From assembly GCA_938020445.1 (NCBI GenBank), contig CALIIC010000031.1:1-64000 (forward strand): a stretch of 64,000 nt of DNA, read 5' to 3'. Below are positions 43,751 to 53,150 of the stretch, piece by piece. Position 1 is the first letter of the stretch, and the number at the start of each line of letters is the position of its first letter. Source of the stretch: an uncultured Flavobacteriaceae bacterium (GTDB lineage Bacteria; Bacteroidota; Bacteroidia; Flavobacteriales; Flavobacteriaceae). The position numbers and the translations under genes were made by a program. The notes under the pieces were generated by a model. It was not told the DNA's origin, did not search any database, and worked only from the letters and a program-made list of their open reading frames with translations.

Positions 43751-45468
43751 TATATATTTCCTTTTTTAAGTTCGCTTGCTGCATGGTTGGCAGCCCTGGC
43801 CGTAAAGGCCATATAGGTCAATGATGGGTTCACACAGCTGGCCGAGGTCATAAAAGCACCATCGGTGACATACACATTGGGTACATCGTGCAATGCATTG
43901 TTACCATCCACTACCGATGTTTTACGGTTTCTTCCCATACGGGCCGTTCCCATTTCATGAATCCCTAAGCCAAGAGCTCCTGGTTCGTCAAAGGTCTCAA
44001 CATCACGCAAGCCTGCTTTTTGAAGCATATCAAAAGCAGATTGTTTCATGTCTTTTCTCATTTCGAGTTCATTCTCACGAAGCTCCGCATCAAAGGTGGC
44101 GGTTGGGAGCCCCCATTGATCTTTCTTATCATAATCCAACGTAAAACGGTTGTCCTGGTATGGCAATACTTCACCAAATCCACCCATTCCGAACGTCCAA
44201 CCTCCTGGCTTCAGCATCGCATCTTTAAGATCTTTTCCATAAGACAATTCGGCCACGGCCTGTTGCCAATCACCTCTTCCGGCACCACCTTGGTATCCAA
44301 AACCACGCTTGTATTCTTTTCGGTCGCTTGCACCTCCAAGGTTTCTAAATCTAGGAACGTAGATTCCGTTTGGCTTTCTTCCCTTATAATACTTGTCTTC
44401 AAAGCCATCGAATTTACCATTTGCCCCCACCTTTAAGTGATGATCCATGATATTACGGCCCAATTGATCGGAGTCGTTCCCCATTCCGTTCGGAAAGCGA
44501 TCCGATTTTGATTGCATCAAAATAGAAGATGAAGCAATTGCAGACGCACAGAGGAAAATAACTTTGGCCTTAAACTCAAAGGTTTCTTTCGTAAGGCGGT
44601 CTATTACTTTAACACCAGTTGCTCTTTTGGTATCGGGATCATACATCACCTCATGTACAATAGAATCTGGTCGAAGCGTCATATTACCGGTAGCCTCGGC
44701 TGCAGGTAATGTAGAAGACAAACTGCTAAAATAAGCCCCAAAAGGACATCCTCGAATACATCGGTTTCTAAATTGGCATCTCGTACGGCCATCGCCATCA
44801 AACTGCTTATCGCTATTAATATGGGCAACACGACCTGCGGTCATGACTCTACCATCAAAATTCTCCGCTACTTTTTCACGAACATGCTGCTCAACGCAAT
44901 TCAGATCCATCATGGGCTCAAATTGCCCATCCGGTAATTGTGGAAGTCCTAAATTCTCCCCTGAAACCCCGATATATGACTCTACTTTATCATACCATGG
45001 GGCAATATCCTTGTATCGAACCGGCCAGTCAACAGCAATGCCTTCCCGTAAATTTGCAGTAAAATCGATATCACTCCAACGGTAACTGTGACGACCCCAT
45101 TGAAGTGAACGCCCACCTAGATGGTACCCTCGCATCCAATCGAAACGTTTTACCTCGTTATACGGATGTTCCAAATCGTTTACAAACCACATTTTGCTTG
45201 CGGCATTGGTCGTATACCCTGTCCTAGATTGTTTTAATTGTTTTTTCTTTTCTGCTATTGAGGTTTGTCCTCTCAAAGGAAAATCCCAGGCATCTAAATT
45301 GGCCGTTTCATAATCATCGCGGTGCTTCACCATGCGCCCACGTTCCAAAACCAATGTTTTAAGACCGTTCTCACAAAGCTCCTTTGCAGCCCAGCCACCA
45401 CTGATTCCGGTTCCTACGACAATCGCATCGTACGAATCCTGCTCCTCGTTGTAATAAAATTTGCTCAT
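43750..45468 (-). CDS. GMC oxidoreductase (FAD sugar dehydrogenase large subunit)
   Basis: A 572-residue flavoprotein of the GMC family without its own signal peptide. The FAD-binding GTGISG is at 19-24, with LERG at 41-44. The C-terminal GIHEMGTARMG and NPSLTYMAFTARAANHAA blocks carry the active-site histidines. A cysteine set C231-x5-C237-x3-C241 (RCQFRNRCIRGC) resembles the [3Fe-4S]-binding motif of FAD glucose dehydrogenase. It probably oxidises a sugar or glycoside at C3 in the periplasm after Tat export with subunit 3. It is a close paralogue of the gene at 50192. Confidence 0.9.
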   Translation of the reverse strand: MSKFYYNEEQDSYDAIVVGTGISGGWAAKELCENGLKTLVLERGRMVKHRDDYETANLDAWDFPLRGQTSIAEKKKQLKQSRTGYTTNAASKMWFVNDLEHPYNEVKRFDWMRGYHLGGRSLQWGRHSYRWSDIDFTANLREGIAVDWPVRYKDIAPWYDKVESYIGVSGENLGLPQLPDGQFEPMMDLNCVEQHVREKVAENFDGRVMTAGRVAHINSDKQFDGDGRTRCQFRNRCIRGCPFGAYFSSLSSTLPAAEATGNMTLRPDSIVHEVMYDPDTKRATGVKVIDRLTKETFEFKAKVIFLCASAIASSSILMQSKSDRFPNGMGNDSDQLGRNIMDHHLKVGANGKFDGFEDKYYKGRKPNGIYVPRFRNLGGASDRKEYKRGFGYQGGAGRGDWQQAVAELSYGKDLKDAMLKPGGWTFGMGGFGEVLPYQDNRFTLDYDKKDQWGLPTATFDAELRENELEMRKDMKQSAFDMLQKAGLRDVETFDEPGALGLGIHEMGTARMGRNRKTSVVDGNNALHDVPNVYVTDGAFMTSASCVNPSLTYMAFTARAANHAASELKKGNI

Positions 45469-45693
45469 GTACTGAATTGTTTAGTCCCTAAATTTATTAA
45501 ATATAAATTTAATTTTCTACATTTAAACACTGTGCATCTTGCCGAATACGTAGGTTTTTGGCATATCCATTGAAACATTAAAATATTCAGTAGTTGTTCG
45601 TCTTTTACACACTTTTTATAACCCACTGATTGATAAGCCATAGCGCTTTCAAAAGCATCTTAAATAGATAAAAAACACCTAATTATATCATAG

Positions 45694-46698
45694 ATGAAAC
45701 GAAGAAATTTTATTTACAATAGTTCACGTGCCGGTCTGGCCACTATACTCTTAGGGGCCTATGCTTGTAAGGAAAATAAGAAGGAAGCGTCAGAAAAAGA
45801 AGAAGCTCCCGAAACAGCGGAAATAGCTACCGTGCCCTTCTTTAAACTTTCATTGGCACAATGGAGCATTCATAAAATGATTCGAGAGGATGGGTTAGAC
45901 CCGTACAGTTTTGCAGAAAAAGCCAAAGCCTGGGGATTTTCGGGCCTAGAATATGTAAGTCAGCTATACGACCCAGAGCTTGAAAGTGCCAATTATTCGC
46001 CAGAGGCAATGGCCGCTTTTGTAGAAAAATCCAATGCCGCCGCCAAAAAACACGGTATGCAGAATGTACTCATCATGATCGATAGGCAAGGGAATTTAGC
46101 GGTAACCGATGCCAAAGAACGCCAAGAGGCGGTCGAGCGGCACTATAAATGGGTAGATGCTGCGGCGGCCATGGGCTGTCATGCCATTCGTGTAAATCTT
46201 GCCGGAAGCGATGTTCCCGAAGATTGGAAAAAGAATTCGGTAGATGGCCTTACCAAACTGGCCACCTATGCAAAAGATAAGAATATCAATGTCATTGTTG
46301 AAAATCATGGCGGACTTTCCTCTAACGGGGCAATGGTCGCAGAGGTCATGGAAATTGTAAATATGGACAATTGTGGTACCCTGCCCGACTTTGGCAACTT
46401 CTGTATTAAAAGGAACGATCCTGATGATTATAGCGCAGGTTGTGCCGATATGTACGATATTTATCAAGGGGTTACCGAACTAATGCCACGCGCCAAGGCT
46501 GTAAGTGCTAAGTCACATCGTTTCGATGGCGAAGGGAACGAGACCGAAATAGACTATACCAAAATGCTTCAAATCGTTAAGAATGCCGGATACACCGGGT
46601 ATATCGGGGTGGAATACGAGGGAGATGAATTAAGTGAAGAGGCAGGAATCATCGCTACCAAAGAACTATTACTGAAGGTAGCCAACGAAGTAAGTTAA
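45694..46698 (+). CDS. Exported sugar phosphate isomerase/epimerase-like lipoprotein
   Basis: A 334-residue TIM-barrel protein. The N-terminus combines an RR motif (MKRRNFIYNSSRAG) with a lipobox-like end GAYAC (C25) and then an acidic linker, so it is likely a Tat-exported lipoprotein. The barrel belongs to the xylose-isomerase-like (AP-endo-2) family: GFSGLEYVSQLY, VIVENHGGLSS, GTLPDFGNF and AKSHRFDG blocks with the metal-binding E/D/H set. It is the first gene of the plus-strand sugar operon and is divergent from GMC-1. Confidence 0.83.
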   Translation: MKRRNFIYNSSRAGLATILLGAYACKENKKEASEKEEAPETAEIATVPFFKLSLAQWSIHKMIREDGLDPYSFAEKAKAWGFSGLEYVSQLYDPELESANYSPEAMAAFVEKSNAAAKKHGMQNVLIMIDRQGNLAVTDAKERQEAVERHYKWVDAAAAMGCHAIRVNLAGSDVPEDWKKNSVDGLTKLATYAKDKNINVIVENHGGLSSNGAMVAEVMEIVNMDNCGTLPDFGNFCIKRNDPDDYSAGCADMYDIYQGVTELMPRAKAVSAKSHRFDGEGNETEIDYTKMLQIVKNAGYTGYIGVEYEGDELSEEAGIIATKELLLKVANEVS

Positions 46699-46738
46699 CA
46701 ACGAGTACCATACATAGGTACATTCAAACGAACGAACA

Positions 46739-47182
46739 GTGAAAGTCTTTTTTAACCAACTATTCGATTATAATTTTCATTGCAATAAAAAGCTGATCGA
46801 AGCTTTCAACGCTATGGATGCAGTACCGGAAAAAGTAATCAAGCGTTTTAGCCATATTCTCAATGCGCATCATATTTGGAACGCACGGGCAATTGGCAAA
46901 AAACCTGAGTATGGCGTTTTTCAGGTGCATGATGTGAAAGATTGGGGCGATATTCACTATGAAAACCAGCGCGCTTCTTTTGAAATCACGACCACTGCCG
47001 ATGATTTTGAACAACGGATCGACTATGAAAATTCTGAGAATCGGTTGTTTACCAATACCCTTCAAGACATCCTATTTCATATTATCAACCATTCTACCCA
47101 CCACCGGGGACAGCTTGCAATCGATTTTCGGGAGAACGACCTTGAACCACTTCCATTGGATTATATTCATTACAAACGCTGA
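46739..47182 (+). CDS. DinB family protein
   Basis: A 147-residue four-helix-bundle protein of the DinB/YfiT superfamily. The metal-binding histidines are seen as H49/H50 in LNAHHIWNAR and in the pair HSTHHRGQ near the C-terminus. The start is GTG 46739, chosen because VFFNQLFDYNFHCNK is the normal family start and no ATG precedes it. DinB proteins include thiol transferases and hydrolases, and the reaction here is unknown. It lies 40 bases after the isomerase gene. Confidence 0.8.
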   Translation: MKVFFNQLFDYNFHCNKKLIEAFNAMDAVPEKVIKRFSHILNAHHIWNARAIGKKPEYGVFQVHDVKDWGDIHYENQRASFEITTTADDFEQRIDYENSENRLFTNTLQDILFHIINHSTHHRGQLAIDFRENDLEPLPLDYIHYKR

Positions 47183-47201
47183 TTCATTAACAGATTAGGG
47201 T

Positions 47202-48428
47202 ATGAAAACAAGCATACGAGCACAGCTATCGGTGATGATGTTCTTAGAATTTTTTATCTGGGGTAGCTGGTTCGTGACCATGGGTATTTATCTCCCGAAC
47301 TCCTTAAATGCCACCGATCCTGAAAACGCCTTGGCATATTCAACTCAATCTTGGGGCGCCATTATTGCCCCTTTTATCATTGGGTTGATTGCCGATCGGT
47401 ATTTCAACGCCGAACGAATTTTAGGGGTGTTGCATCTATTGGGAGCCCTGTTGCTGTATTTCTTGTATACCGCCAGCGATTTTTCAGGATTTTATCCTAT
47501 TCTTTTAGGGTATATGGTCCTCTATATGTCAACACTCGCCCTGGTTAATTCAGTAGCATTCAATCAAATGACCGATCCTGCAAAGGAATTTTCCTTTGTG
47601 CGTGTTTTTGGTACGGTAGGTTGGATTCTGGCCGGACTCCTCATCAGTTATTTTACCTGGGATTCTCAAGAGGGCATTTCTGAAGGTGCTTTGCGAAATA
47701 CTTTTTTAATGGCAGCGGTAGCCTCCGCTATATTGGGCATCTTTAGTTTTACACTTCCCGGAACGCCGCCAAGGGCAGATCGTACACAGAAGGTTACGAT
47801 ATCTCAAATTTTAGGCCTGGAAGCGTTGGGACTGCTTAAAAACCGAAATTTCTTGGTGTTTTTTGTCGCTTCTGTACTTATTTGTATTCCTTTGGCCTTT
47901 TACTACCAACAAGCAGGGCAGTTTCTAGGGGAGGTTGGGGTAACCAACCCGGCCGGAAAAATGACGATTGGTCAAATCTCCGAAATCGTGTTCATGCTCT
48001 TGTTACCCTATTTTTTTAAGCGCTTTGGTTTTAAAAAGACGATTTTGGTGGCCATGCTTGCCTGGGGCTTGCGATATGCATTGTTCGCATATGGCAATGC
48101 CGGAGAACTATCGGTTTTATTATTGATCGGAATAGCATTACATGGGATATGCTATGATTTCTTTTTCGTCTCTGGTCAAATCTACACAAACAGTAAGGCG
48201 GGTGAAACCTACAAGAGTGCCGCGCAAGGGCTTATTACCTTAGCAACGTACGGAATAGGAATGCTGGTTGGTTTTTGGTGTGCGGGCAGAATAAGCAATG
48301 CCTATCTTCTTGCAGAAGGCGGGCATGATTGGAAAACCATTTGGCACTACCCGGCCGCTTTTGCCATTTTAGTACTTATTTTGTTTGCACTACTCTTCAA
48401 AAATGAAAAAATTGCCTATAAATCTTAG
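47202..48428 (+). CDS. NupG-like nucleoside/sugar MFS transporter
   Basis: A 408-residue protein with twelve predicted helices. MFLEFFIWGSWFVTMGIYL at the start and FVRVFGTVGWILAGLL in helix 5 are typical of the nucleoside:H+ symporter (NupG/XapB) family. In Bacteroidota such carriers are often found in sugar loci with Gfo/Idh/MocA genes, where they may import keto-sugars or other small carbohydrates instead of nucleosides. The gene context favours that reading, which is inference. It lies 19 bases after the DinB gene. Confidence 0.83.
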   Translation: MKTSIRAQLSVMMFLEFFIWGSWFVTMGIYLPNSLNATDPENALAYSTQSWGAIIAPFIIGLIADRYFNAERILGVLHLLGALLLYFLYTASDFSGFYPILLGYMVLYMSTLALVNSVAFNQMTDPAKEFSFVRVFGTVGWILAGLLISYFTWDSQEGISEGALRNTFLMAAVASAILGIFSFTLPGTPPRADRTQKVTISQILGLEALGLLKNRNFLVFFVASVLICIPLAFYYQQAGQFLGEVGVTNPAGKMTIGQISEIVFMLLLPYFFKRFGFKKTILVAMLAWGLRYALFAYGNAGELSVLLLIGIALHGICYDFFFVSGQIYTNSKAGETYKSAAQGLITLATYGIGMLVGFWCAGRISNAYLLAEGGHDWKTIWHYPAAFAILVLILFALLFKNEKIAYKS

Positions 48429-48482
48429 CTATTTTTTATAAATTGAAGTTTTGTTTTTCTTAATAGCACTAAACAACAATTT

Positions 48483-49622
48483 ATGCCAAAAAAAATTAGA
48501 TTAGGAATCTTGGGCGGGGGCGGAGATTCTCTCATCGGTGTACTGCACCGCGTTGCTTCCCATATTAATGATAATTACCAAATTGTAGGGGCAGTATTCA
48601 ATCCTGATTTCAAAGCCAACAAAGCATTCGCCAGGGAAATAGATGTACCCACGAATCGTATTTATACCGATTTCGATACCATGGTCGAGGAAGAAATGAA
48701 ACTGCCCGAAAATGAGCGTATCCAGGTTTTTTCGGTGCTTACACCAAACTTCTTGCACTTTCCAATGGCTCTTAAGCTATTGCAAAACGGCTTTCACGTC
48801 ATCTGTGAAAAGCCCATGACCACCAGCTTGGAAGAGGCCAAAATTTTACAGAAAGCCCATAAAAAATCGGGCGCCGTCTTCGCTTTGACCCACACCTATA
48901 CGGGATATCCAATGGTGCGCCAGATGCGTGAAATGATCAAAAAAGGAGCCTTAGGAAAAATACATAAGGTTGATGCGGTTTACTATCAAGGTTGGATCAA
49001 CACGATCATCCATGACAAGAAGAAGCGTTCTTCCGTTTGGCGTTTAGACCCGAAAAAAGCCGGTATTAGCTCTTGTATAGGAGATATCGGGGTACATGCA
49101 TTTAATATGGTCGAATATACGACGGGCTTAAAGGTACAATCGATTTTGAGCGATTTCAATTACCTGTACAAAGACAATAAAATGGATATCGATGGCACCG
49201 TATTGATACGCATGAGCGATACCATTAAAGGGGTCATCAGAAGCAGTCAAGTAGCCACAGGGGAAGAGAATGGCCTCGCCATATCAATTTACGGAGAAAA
49301 AGCCGCTTTCAGATGGGAGCAAGAAAATCCGAACTTCCTTTATATGCTGAGCGATACCAAACCAACACAGGTATACAAACCGGGGCATGCGTACAACTCT
49401 AAATTGTCATTGGATGGCACCAAGCTTCCTCCCGGACATCCAGAAGGAATTTTTGATTCTATGGCCAACATCTACCTCGGAGCCGCCAAGGCAATACGGG
49501 GAAGAAAATACAATGATGGTGAATTCCCAACAATGACCGATGGCGTTCGTGGAATGAATTTTATCGAGGCCACCGTTGCATCCCACAAGAATGGGAATAC
49601 TTGGGTGAAGTTGGAAAAATAA
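48483..49622 (+). CDS. Cytoplasmic Gfo/Idh/MocA family oxidoreductase
   Basis: A 379-residue NAD(P)-dependent oxidoreductase without signal peptide. The Rossmann start LGILGGGGDSLIGVLHR and the EKP motif in VICEKPMTTSLEEA are clear. Conserved HTYTGYP and GDIGVHAFNM blocks follow in the catalytic domain. In the 3-keto-glycoside pathway such an enzyme would reduce a 3-keto sugar in the cytoplasm after import by the preceding transporter. It is the last gene of the plus-strand operon and is followed by a strong terminator. Confidence 0.86.
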   Translation: MPKKIRLGILGGGGDSLIGVLHRVASHINDNYQIVGAVFNPDFKANKAFAREIDVPTNRIYTDFDTMVEEEMKLPENERIQVFSVLTPNFLHFPMALKLLQNGFHVICEKPMTTSLEEAKILQKAHKKSGAVFALTHTYTGYPMVRQMREMIKKGALGKIHKVDAVYYQGWINTIIHDKKKRSSVWRLDPKKAGISSCIGDIGVHAFNMVEYTTGLKVQSILSDFNYLYKDNKMDIDGTVLIRMSDTIKGVIRSSQVATGEENGLAISIYGEKAAFRWEQENPNFLYMLSDTKPTQVYKPGHAYNSKLSLDGTKLPPGHPEGIFDSMANIYLGAAKAIRGRKYNDGEFPTMTDGVRGMNFIEATVASHKNGNTWVKLEK

Positions 49623-49634
49623 TATCCTTTCATA

Positions 49635-49676
49635 AACCAAAAATGCCCCATAGTGTACTATGGGGCATTTTTGGTT
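49635..49676. terminator. Bidirectional terminator
   Basis: AACCAAAAATGCCCCATAG (49635-49653) pairs perfectly over 19 bases with 49658-49676 around TGTA. It has A-rich and U-rich flanks on both strands and stands between two convergent genes. Confidence 0.85.
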
Positions 49677-49699
49677 GTTATTCCTTTGGCATTCCCTAT

Positions 49700-50158
49700 T
49701 TAGAACACCTTCTCAAATTCCTGACAGACCACTATCATACTTTCCCTTGGAACCCTTCCGAAAGGTTCTAACTCATTGGTATAGTAGTCCCAATGGGTGC
49801 GTTTCCAGTATTCAAGACTTTTATCTCCTTCTCCTTCCAAGCGCGCATACTCGTTGTCAATGCTAAAAAAAGGTTTTAGCCGCACCGCGGTCGTACGCAC
49901 AATACACTGGGCTGTTCCCTCCCAGTCGGTCACCACCATGAAATCGCCTATTTTTGGCAAGGGTTCTTTTCGGTATTGCAATCCCAACAAAGAGGGGGAT
50001 GTGGCCTTCTTAACCCCTTTTTTTACCAGCTGCGCACACTCATTGGCATCTTGCTCATTATTGCAGAAGTAAATTGTTTTTGGCGCCTCTGCAAAGGCAT
50101 CTTCCAAATGTGCATCTAAATAATCTCCCCACATATTTCGGGCTGAAGCATTGTCCAT
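49700..50158 (-). CDS. ASCH domain-containing protein
   Basis: A 152-residue ASCH-domain protein of the DUF984/YqfB-like group. Visible pieces are VKKGVKKATSPSLLGL, PKIGDFMVVTDWEGTAQCIV and EGDKSLEYWKRTHWDYY. ASCH proteins are PUA-related and are thought to bind RNA or nucleic acid, and some have amidohydrolase activity on modified nucleosides. It stands convergent to the sugar operon and 33 bases downstream of the second GMC gene on the same strand; no link to sugar metabolism is apparent. Confidence 0.83.
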   Translation of the reverse strand: MDNASARNMWGDYLDAHLEDAFAEAPKTIYFCNNEQDANECAQLVKKGVKKATSPSLLGLQYRKEPLPKIGDFMVVTDWEGTAQCIVRTTAVRLKPFFSIDNEYARLEGEGDKSLEYWKRTHWDYYTNELEPFGRVPRESMIVVCQEFEKVF

Positions 50159-50191
50159 AAATCGGTTCGTGTTTATTGATAAAAGTATGTG

Positions 50192-51895
50192 TTATGAAAA
50201 TGTACCTGCTTTAAAGGCTGCCGCAGCATGGTTGGCCGCCCTTGCGGTAAAGGCCATATAGGTTAGGGATGGGTTTACACAACTTGACGAGGCCATAAAC
50301 GCTCCATCCGTTACGTATACATTGGGAACCAAATGTACTTGATTATTTTTATTTATGATCGATGTCTTTGCATTGTGTCCCATTCGGGCCCCTCCCATCT
50401 CATGTATTCCCAGGCCCGGACCCGACGCTTCCTCATAGGGTTGTACGTCATCAAATCCTGCTGCTTTGAACATTGCCACGATTTCTTTCTTGATATCTTC
50501 TCGCATACGATATTCGTTTTCCTTGAATTCCACATCAAAAGCCAACTGCGGCAATCCCCATTTGTCTTTTTCCGTTGGGCTCAAGGTAACCCGATTGTCA
50601 TCATAGGGTAAAAATTCTCCGAAACCCGTAACTCCTATTTGCCATTCGCCAGGTTTTAAAATTGCCTCTTTAAGCTCCTTGCCATATCCCATTTCGGCCA
50701 CGGAAGCCGACCAATCCTGTCTACTGGCGGTTCCTTGATATCCAAATCCCCTGAGATAGCCCTCGCGCTTGGTTTTCGCATCTAGGTTTACAAATCGTGG
50801 AATATAAAAACCATTGGCCCTGCGACCCTTGTAGTATTTATCCAGATTGCCTTTTACTTTTGCCGAGGCGCCCAACTTATAGTGATGGTCCATAATACCC
50901 CTTCCCAGAGCATCGGAGTCATTTCCAAGACCATTTGGAAAGCGTTCGCTTTTCGATTGCAAAAGAATACCCACACTGGCCATTGCAGAAGCACATAAGA
51001 AAATCACTTTTGCCTTAAAGAACATTGTCTCGTTGGTTTCGGCATCAATGACCTTTACTCCGGTCGCCTTTTTAGTTGTTTCGTCATACACCACTTCATG
51101 AACAATGCTATTCGGCCGCAGCGTCATATTTCCAGTGCGCTCTGCTGCTGGTAAGGTCGAAGAGTTACTACTAAAATACCCTCCAAATGGGCAACCACGC
51201 CAACAACGGTTCCTATTTTGGCAAACACCCCGGCCTTCCATATCGGCTTCAGGGTCCGTGATATGCGCTGCGCGGCCTATAGTAACCAACCGCCCATCGT
51301 CAAACTTTTCACGGGTCGATTTTTTAAACGCCTCTTCAACACAATTGAGTTCCATGGGTGGCTGAAACTGCCCATCTGGTAATTGTTTCAAGCCCAATTT
51401 TTCTCCACTTACACCAATATATTTTTCTACCTTATCATACCAAGGAGCAATGTCTTTATAGCGAACCGGCCAATCAACACCGATTCCTTCTTTCTTATTC
51501 GCTTCAAAATCAATATCGCTCCACCTGTAGCTTTGTCTCCCCCAGGTCAAAGAACGCCCCCCTACCTGATAGCCTCGAATCCAATCAAACCGCTTGGTCT
51601 CAACATAGGGGTGTTCCAAATCATTCACAAAAAAATGCTTTACATCTTCCTTAGGAGCCCAATTCACCCGACTTTGAACATGATACTTCTTCTTGTCTTC
51701 TGATGAAAGCTCCCCTTTTAAGGGGTAATCCCAAGCGTCGTCGTGCATGGTAGGGTAGTCTTCCAAATGTTTTACCATTCGACCCCGCTCCAACACCAAC
51801 GTCTTTAAGCCGTTCTCGCAAAGTTCCTTTGCCGCCCAGCCACCACTAATGCCTGTACCAACTACGATAGCGTCATATACCTCTTCCTTATTCAT
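50192..51895 (-). CDS. Second GMC oxidoreductase, without subunit 3 partner
   Basis: A 567-residue paralogue of the flavoprotein at 43750, alignable along its full length (DAIVVGTGISGGWAAKELC, FDWIRGYQVGGRSLTWGRQ, GIHEMGGARMG, NPSLTYMAFTARAANHAA). The cysteine set C225-x5-C231-x3-C235 is also conserved. It too lacks a signal peptide, but no subunit 3 gene is next to it, so export would need the partner encoded at 43103, or one elsewhere. It is divergent from the isomerase-DUF1080 operon. Confidence 0.9.
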   Translation of the reverse strand: MNKEEVYDAIVVGTGISGGWAAKELCENGLKTLVLERGRMVKHLEDYPTMHDDAWDYPLKGELSSEDKKKYHVQSRVNWAPKEDVKHFFVNDLEHPYVETKRFDWIRGYQVGGRSLTWGRQSYRWSDIDFEANKKEGIGVDWPVRYKDIAPWYDKVEKYIGVSGEKLGLKQLPDGQFQPPMELNCVEEAFKKSTREKFDDGRLVTIGRAAHITDPEADMEGRGVCQNRNRCWRGCPFGGYFSSNSSTLPAAERTGNMTLRPNSIVHEVVYDETTKKATGVKVIDAETNETMFFKAKVIFLCASAMASVGILLQSKSERFPNGLGNDSDALGRGIMDHHYKLGASAKVKGNLDKYYKGRRANGFYIPRFVNLDAKTKREGYLRGFGYQGTASRQDWSASVAEMGYGKELKEAILKPGEWQIGVTGFGEFLPYDDNRVTLSPTEKDKWGLPQLAFDVEFKENEYRMREDIKKEIVAMFKAAGFDDVQPYEEASGPGLGIHEMGGARMGHNAKTSIINKNNQVHLVPNVYVTDGAFMASSSCVNPSLTYMAFTARAANHAAAAFKAGTFS

Positions 51896-52050
51896 GCTCT
51901 TTTCCTATATTAATTCTGATGGTTTTCCTATATTTATAACTTCCCGAAGAACTAGGTAGTCAGGGGATTATTTATGAACTAAATATAGGGTATATTCTTA
52001 AAATTACCTTGAAATAAAAACGATTACAACAACCAATAGAAGCACATCAG

Positions 52051-53103
52051 ATGAAAACAATCAAAGGACCAGCGGTATTTTTAGCACAATTTGTAGATAG
52101 TAAAGCACCGTTTAACACACTCGATGGTATGTGCAAATGGGCCTCCGACCTTGGGTACAAAGGCATACAAATTCCCACCTGGGAAAATTTCCTTATCGAT
52201 ATCGACAAAGCGGCCGAAAGCCAGACCTATTGTGACGAACTGAAAGGAACCATTAATTCTTACGGACTTGAGATTACCGAGCTTTCGACCCATCTGCAAG
52301 GTCAACTGGTCGCGGTTCACCCCGCCTATGACTTAATGTTCGACAATTTTGCCCCCGATGCCGTAAAAAATAACCCGAAAGCCCGTACCGAATGGGCAGT
52401 AGATGTGGTAAAAAAAGCAGCCACTGCCAGCAGACGTTTGGGCTTAAAGGCACATGCCACCTTTTCAGGAGCCCTCTTATGGCATACCATGCACCCATGG
52501 CCCCAGCGCCCACCAGGTCTGGTAGAAATGGGCTTCGAGGAATTGGCCAACCGATGGATGCCCATATTGAACCATTTTGATAAAGAAGGGGTAGATGTCT
52601 GTTATGAAATACATCCGGGAGAAGATTTGCACGATGGGGATACCTTTGAACGTTTTCTAGCTGCTACGGGCAATCACAAAAGGGTAAATATTTTATACGA
52701 TCCCAGTCATTTTGTATTACAACAATTGGATTATATTGAATACATAGACCACTATCACGAATTTATTAAATCATTTCACGTAAAGGATTCGGAATTTAAC
52801 CCTACCGGCAAAAAAGGAGCCTTCGGAGGGTACAATGACTGGGGTGATCGCGCCGGACGCTATCGCTCTTTAGGTGATGGGCAAATTGATTTTAAAACGA
52901 TCTTCTCCAAACTAACGCAGTACGGTTGCGATGTTTGGGCAGTGATGGAATGGGAGTGCTGTATTAAAAGTCCCGAACAAGGGGCCCGAGAAGGAGCTGT
53001 TTTTATTCAAGACCATATTATCGAAGCAACTGAAAAGACCTTTGACGATTTTGCAGGAGCGGATATCGATAAGGACGTCTTGAAAAAGATACTTGGCCTT
53101 TGA
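52051..53103 (+). CDS. Cytoplasmic sugar phosphate isomerase/epimerase family protein
   Basis: A 350-residue AP-endonuclease-2-type TIM-barrel without signal peptide. Conserved parts include KGIQIPTWENFLID, ITELSTHLQGQLVAVHP, DVCYEIHPGEDLHDG, NILYDPSHF, FHVKDSEF and VMEWECC, with the metal-binding E/D/H/E set. Close relatives stand next to Gfo/Idh/MocA and DUF1080 genes in many Bacteroidota, and some have been linked to keto-sugar conversion. It is the first gene of the operon with the two DUF1080 lipoproteins. Confidence 0.86.
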   Translation: MKTIKGPAVFLAQFVDSKAPFNTLDGMCKWASDLGYKGIQIPTWENFLIDIDKAAESQTYCDELKGTINSYGLEITELSTHLQGQLVAVHPAYDLMFDNFAPDAVKNNPKARTEWAVDVVKKAATASRRLGLKAHATFSGALLWHTMHPWPQRPPGLVEMGFEELANRWMPILNHFDKEGVDVCYEIHPGEDLHDGDTFERFLAATGNHKRVNILYDPSHFVLQQLDYIEYIDHYHEFIKSFHVKDSEFNPTGKKGAFGGYNDWGDRAGRYRSLGDGQIDFKTIFSKLTQYGCDVWAVMEWECCIKSPEQGAREGAVFIQDHIIEATEKTFDDFAGADIDKDVLKKILGL

Positions 53104-53150
53104 TTAAAGATAAAACGCTTCGTTTCTCGAACAACCAAAATACATTCAAA

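Noticed and set aside
43750-51895. The two GMC genes as an assembly duplicate
   Set aside because: They differ in many codons and amino acids and have different neighbours, so they are true paralogues.
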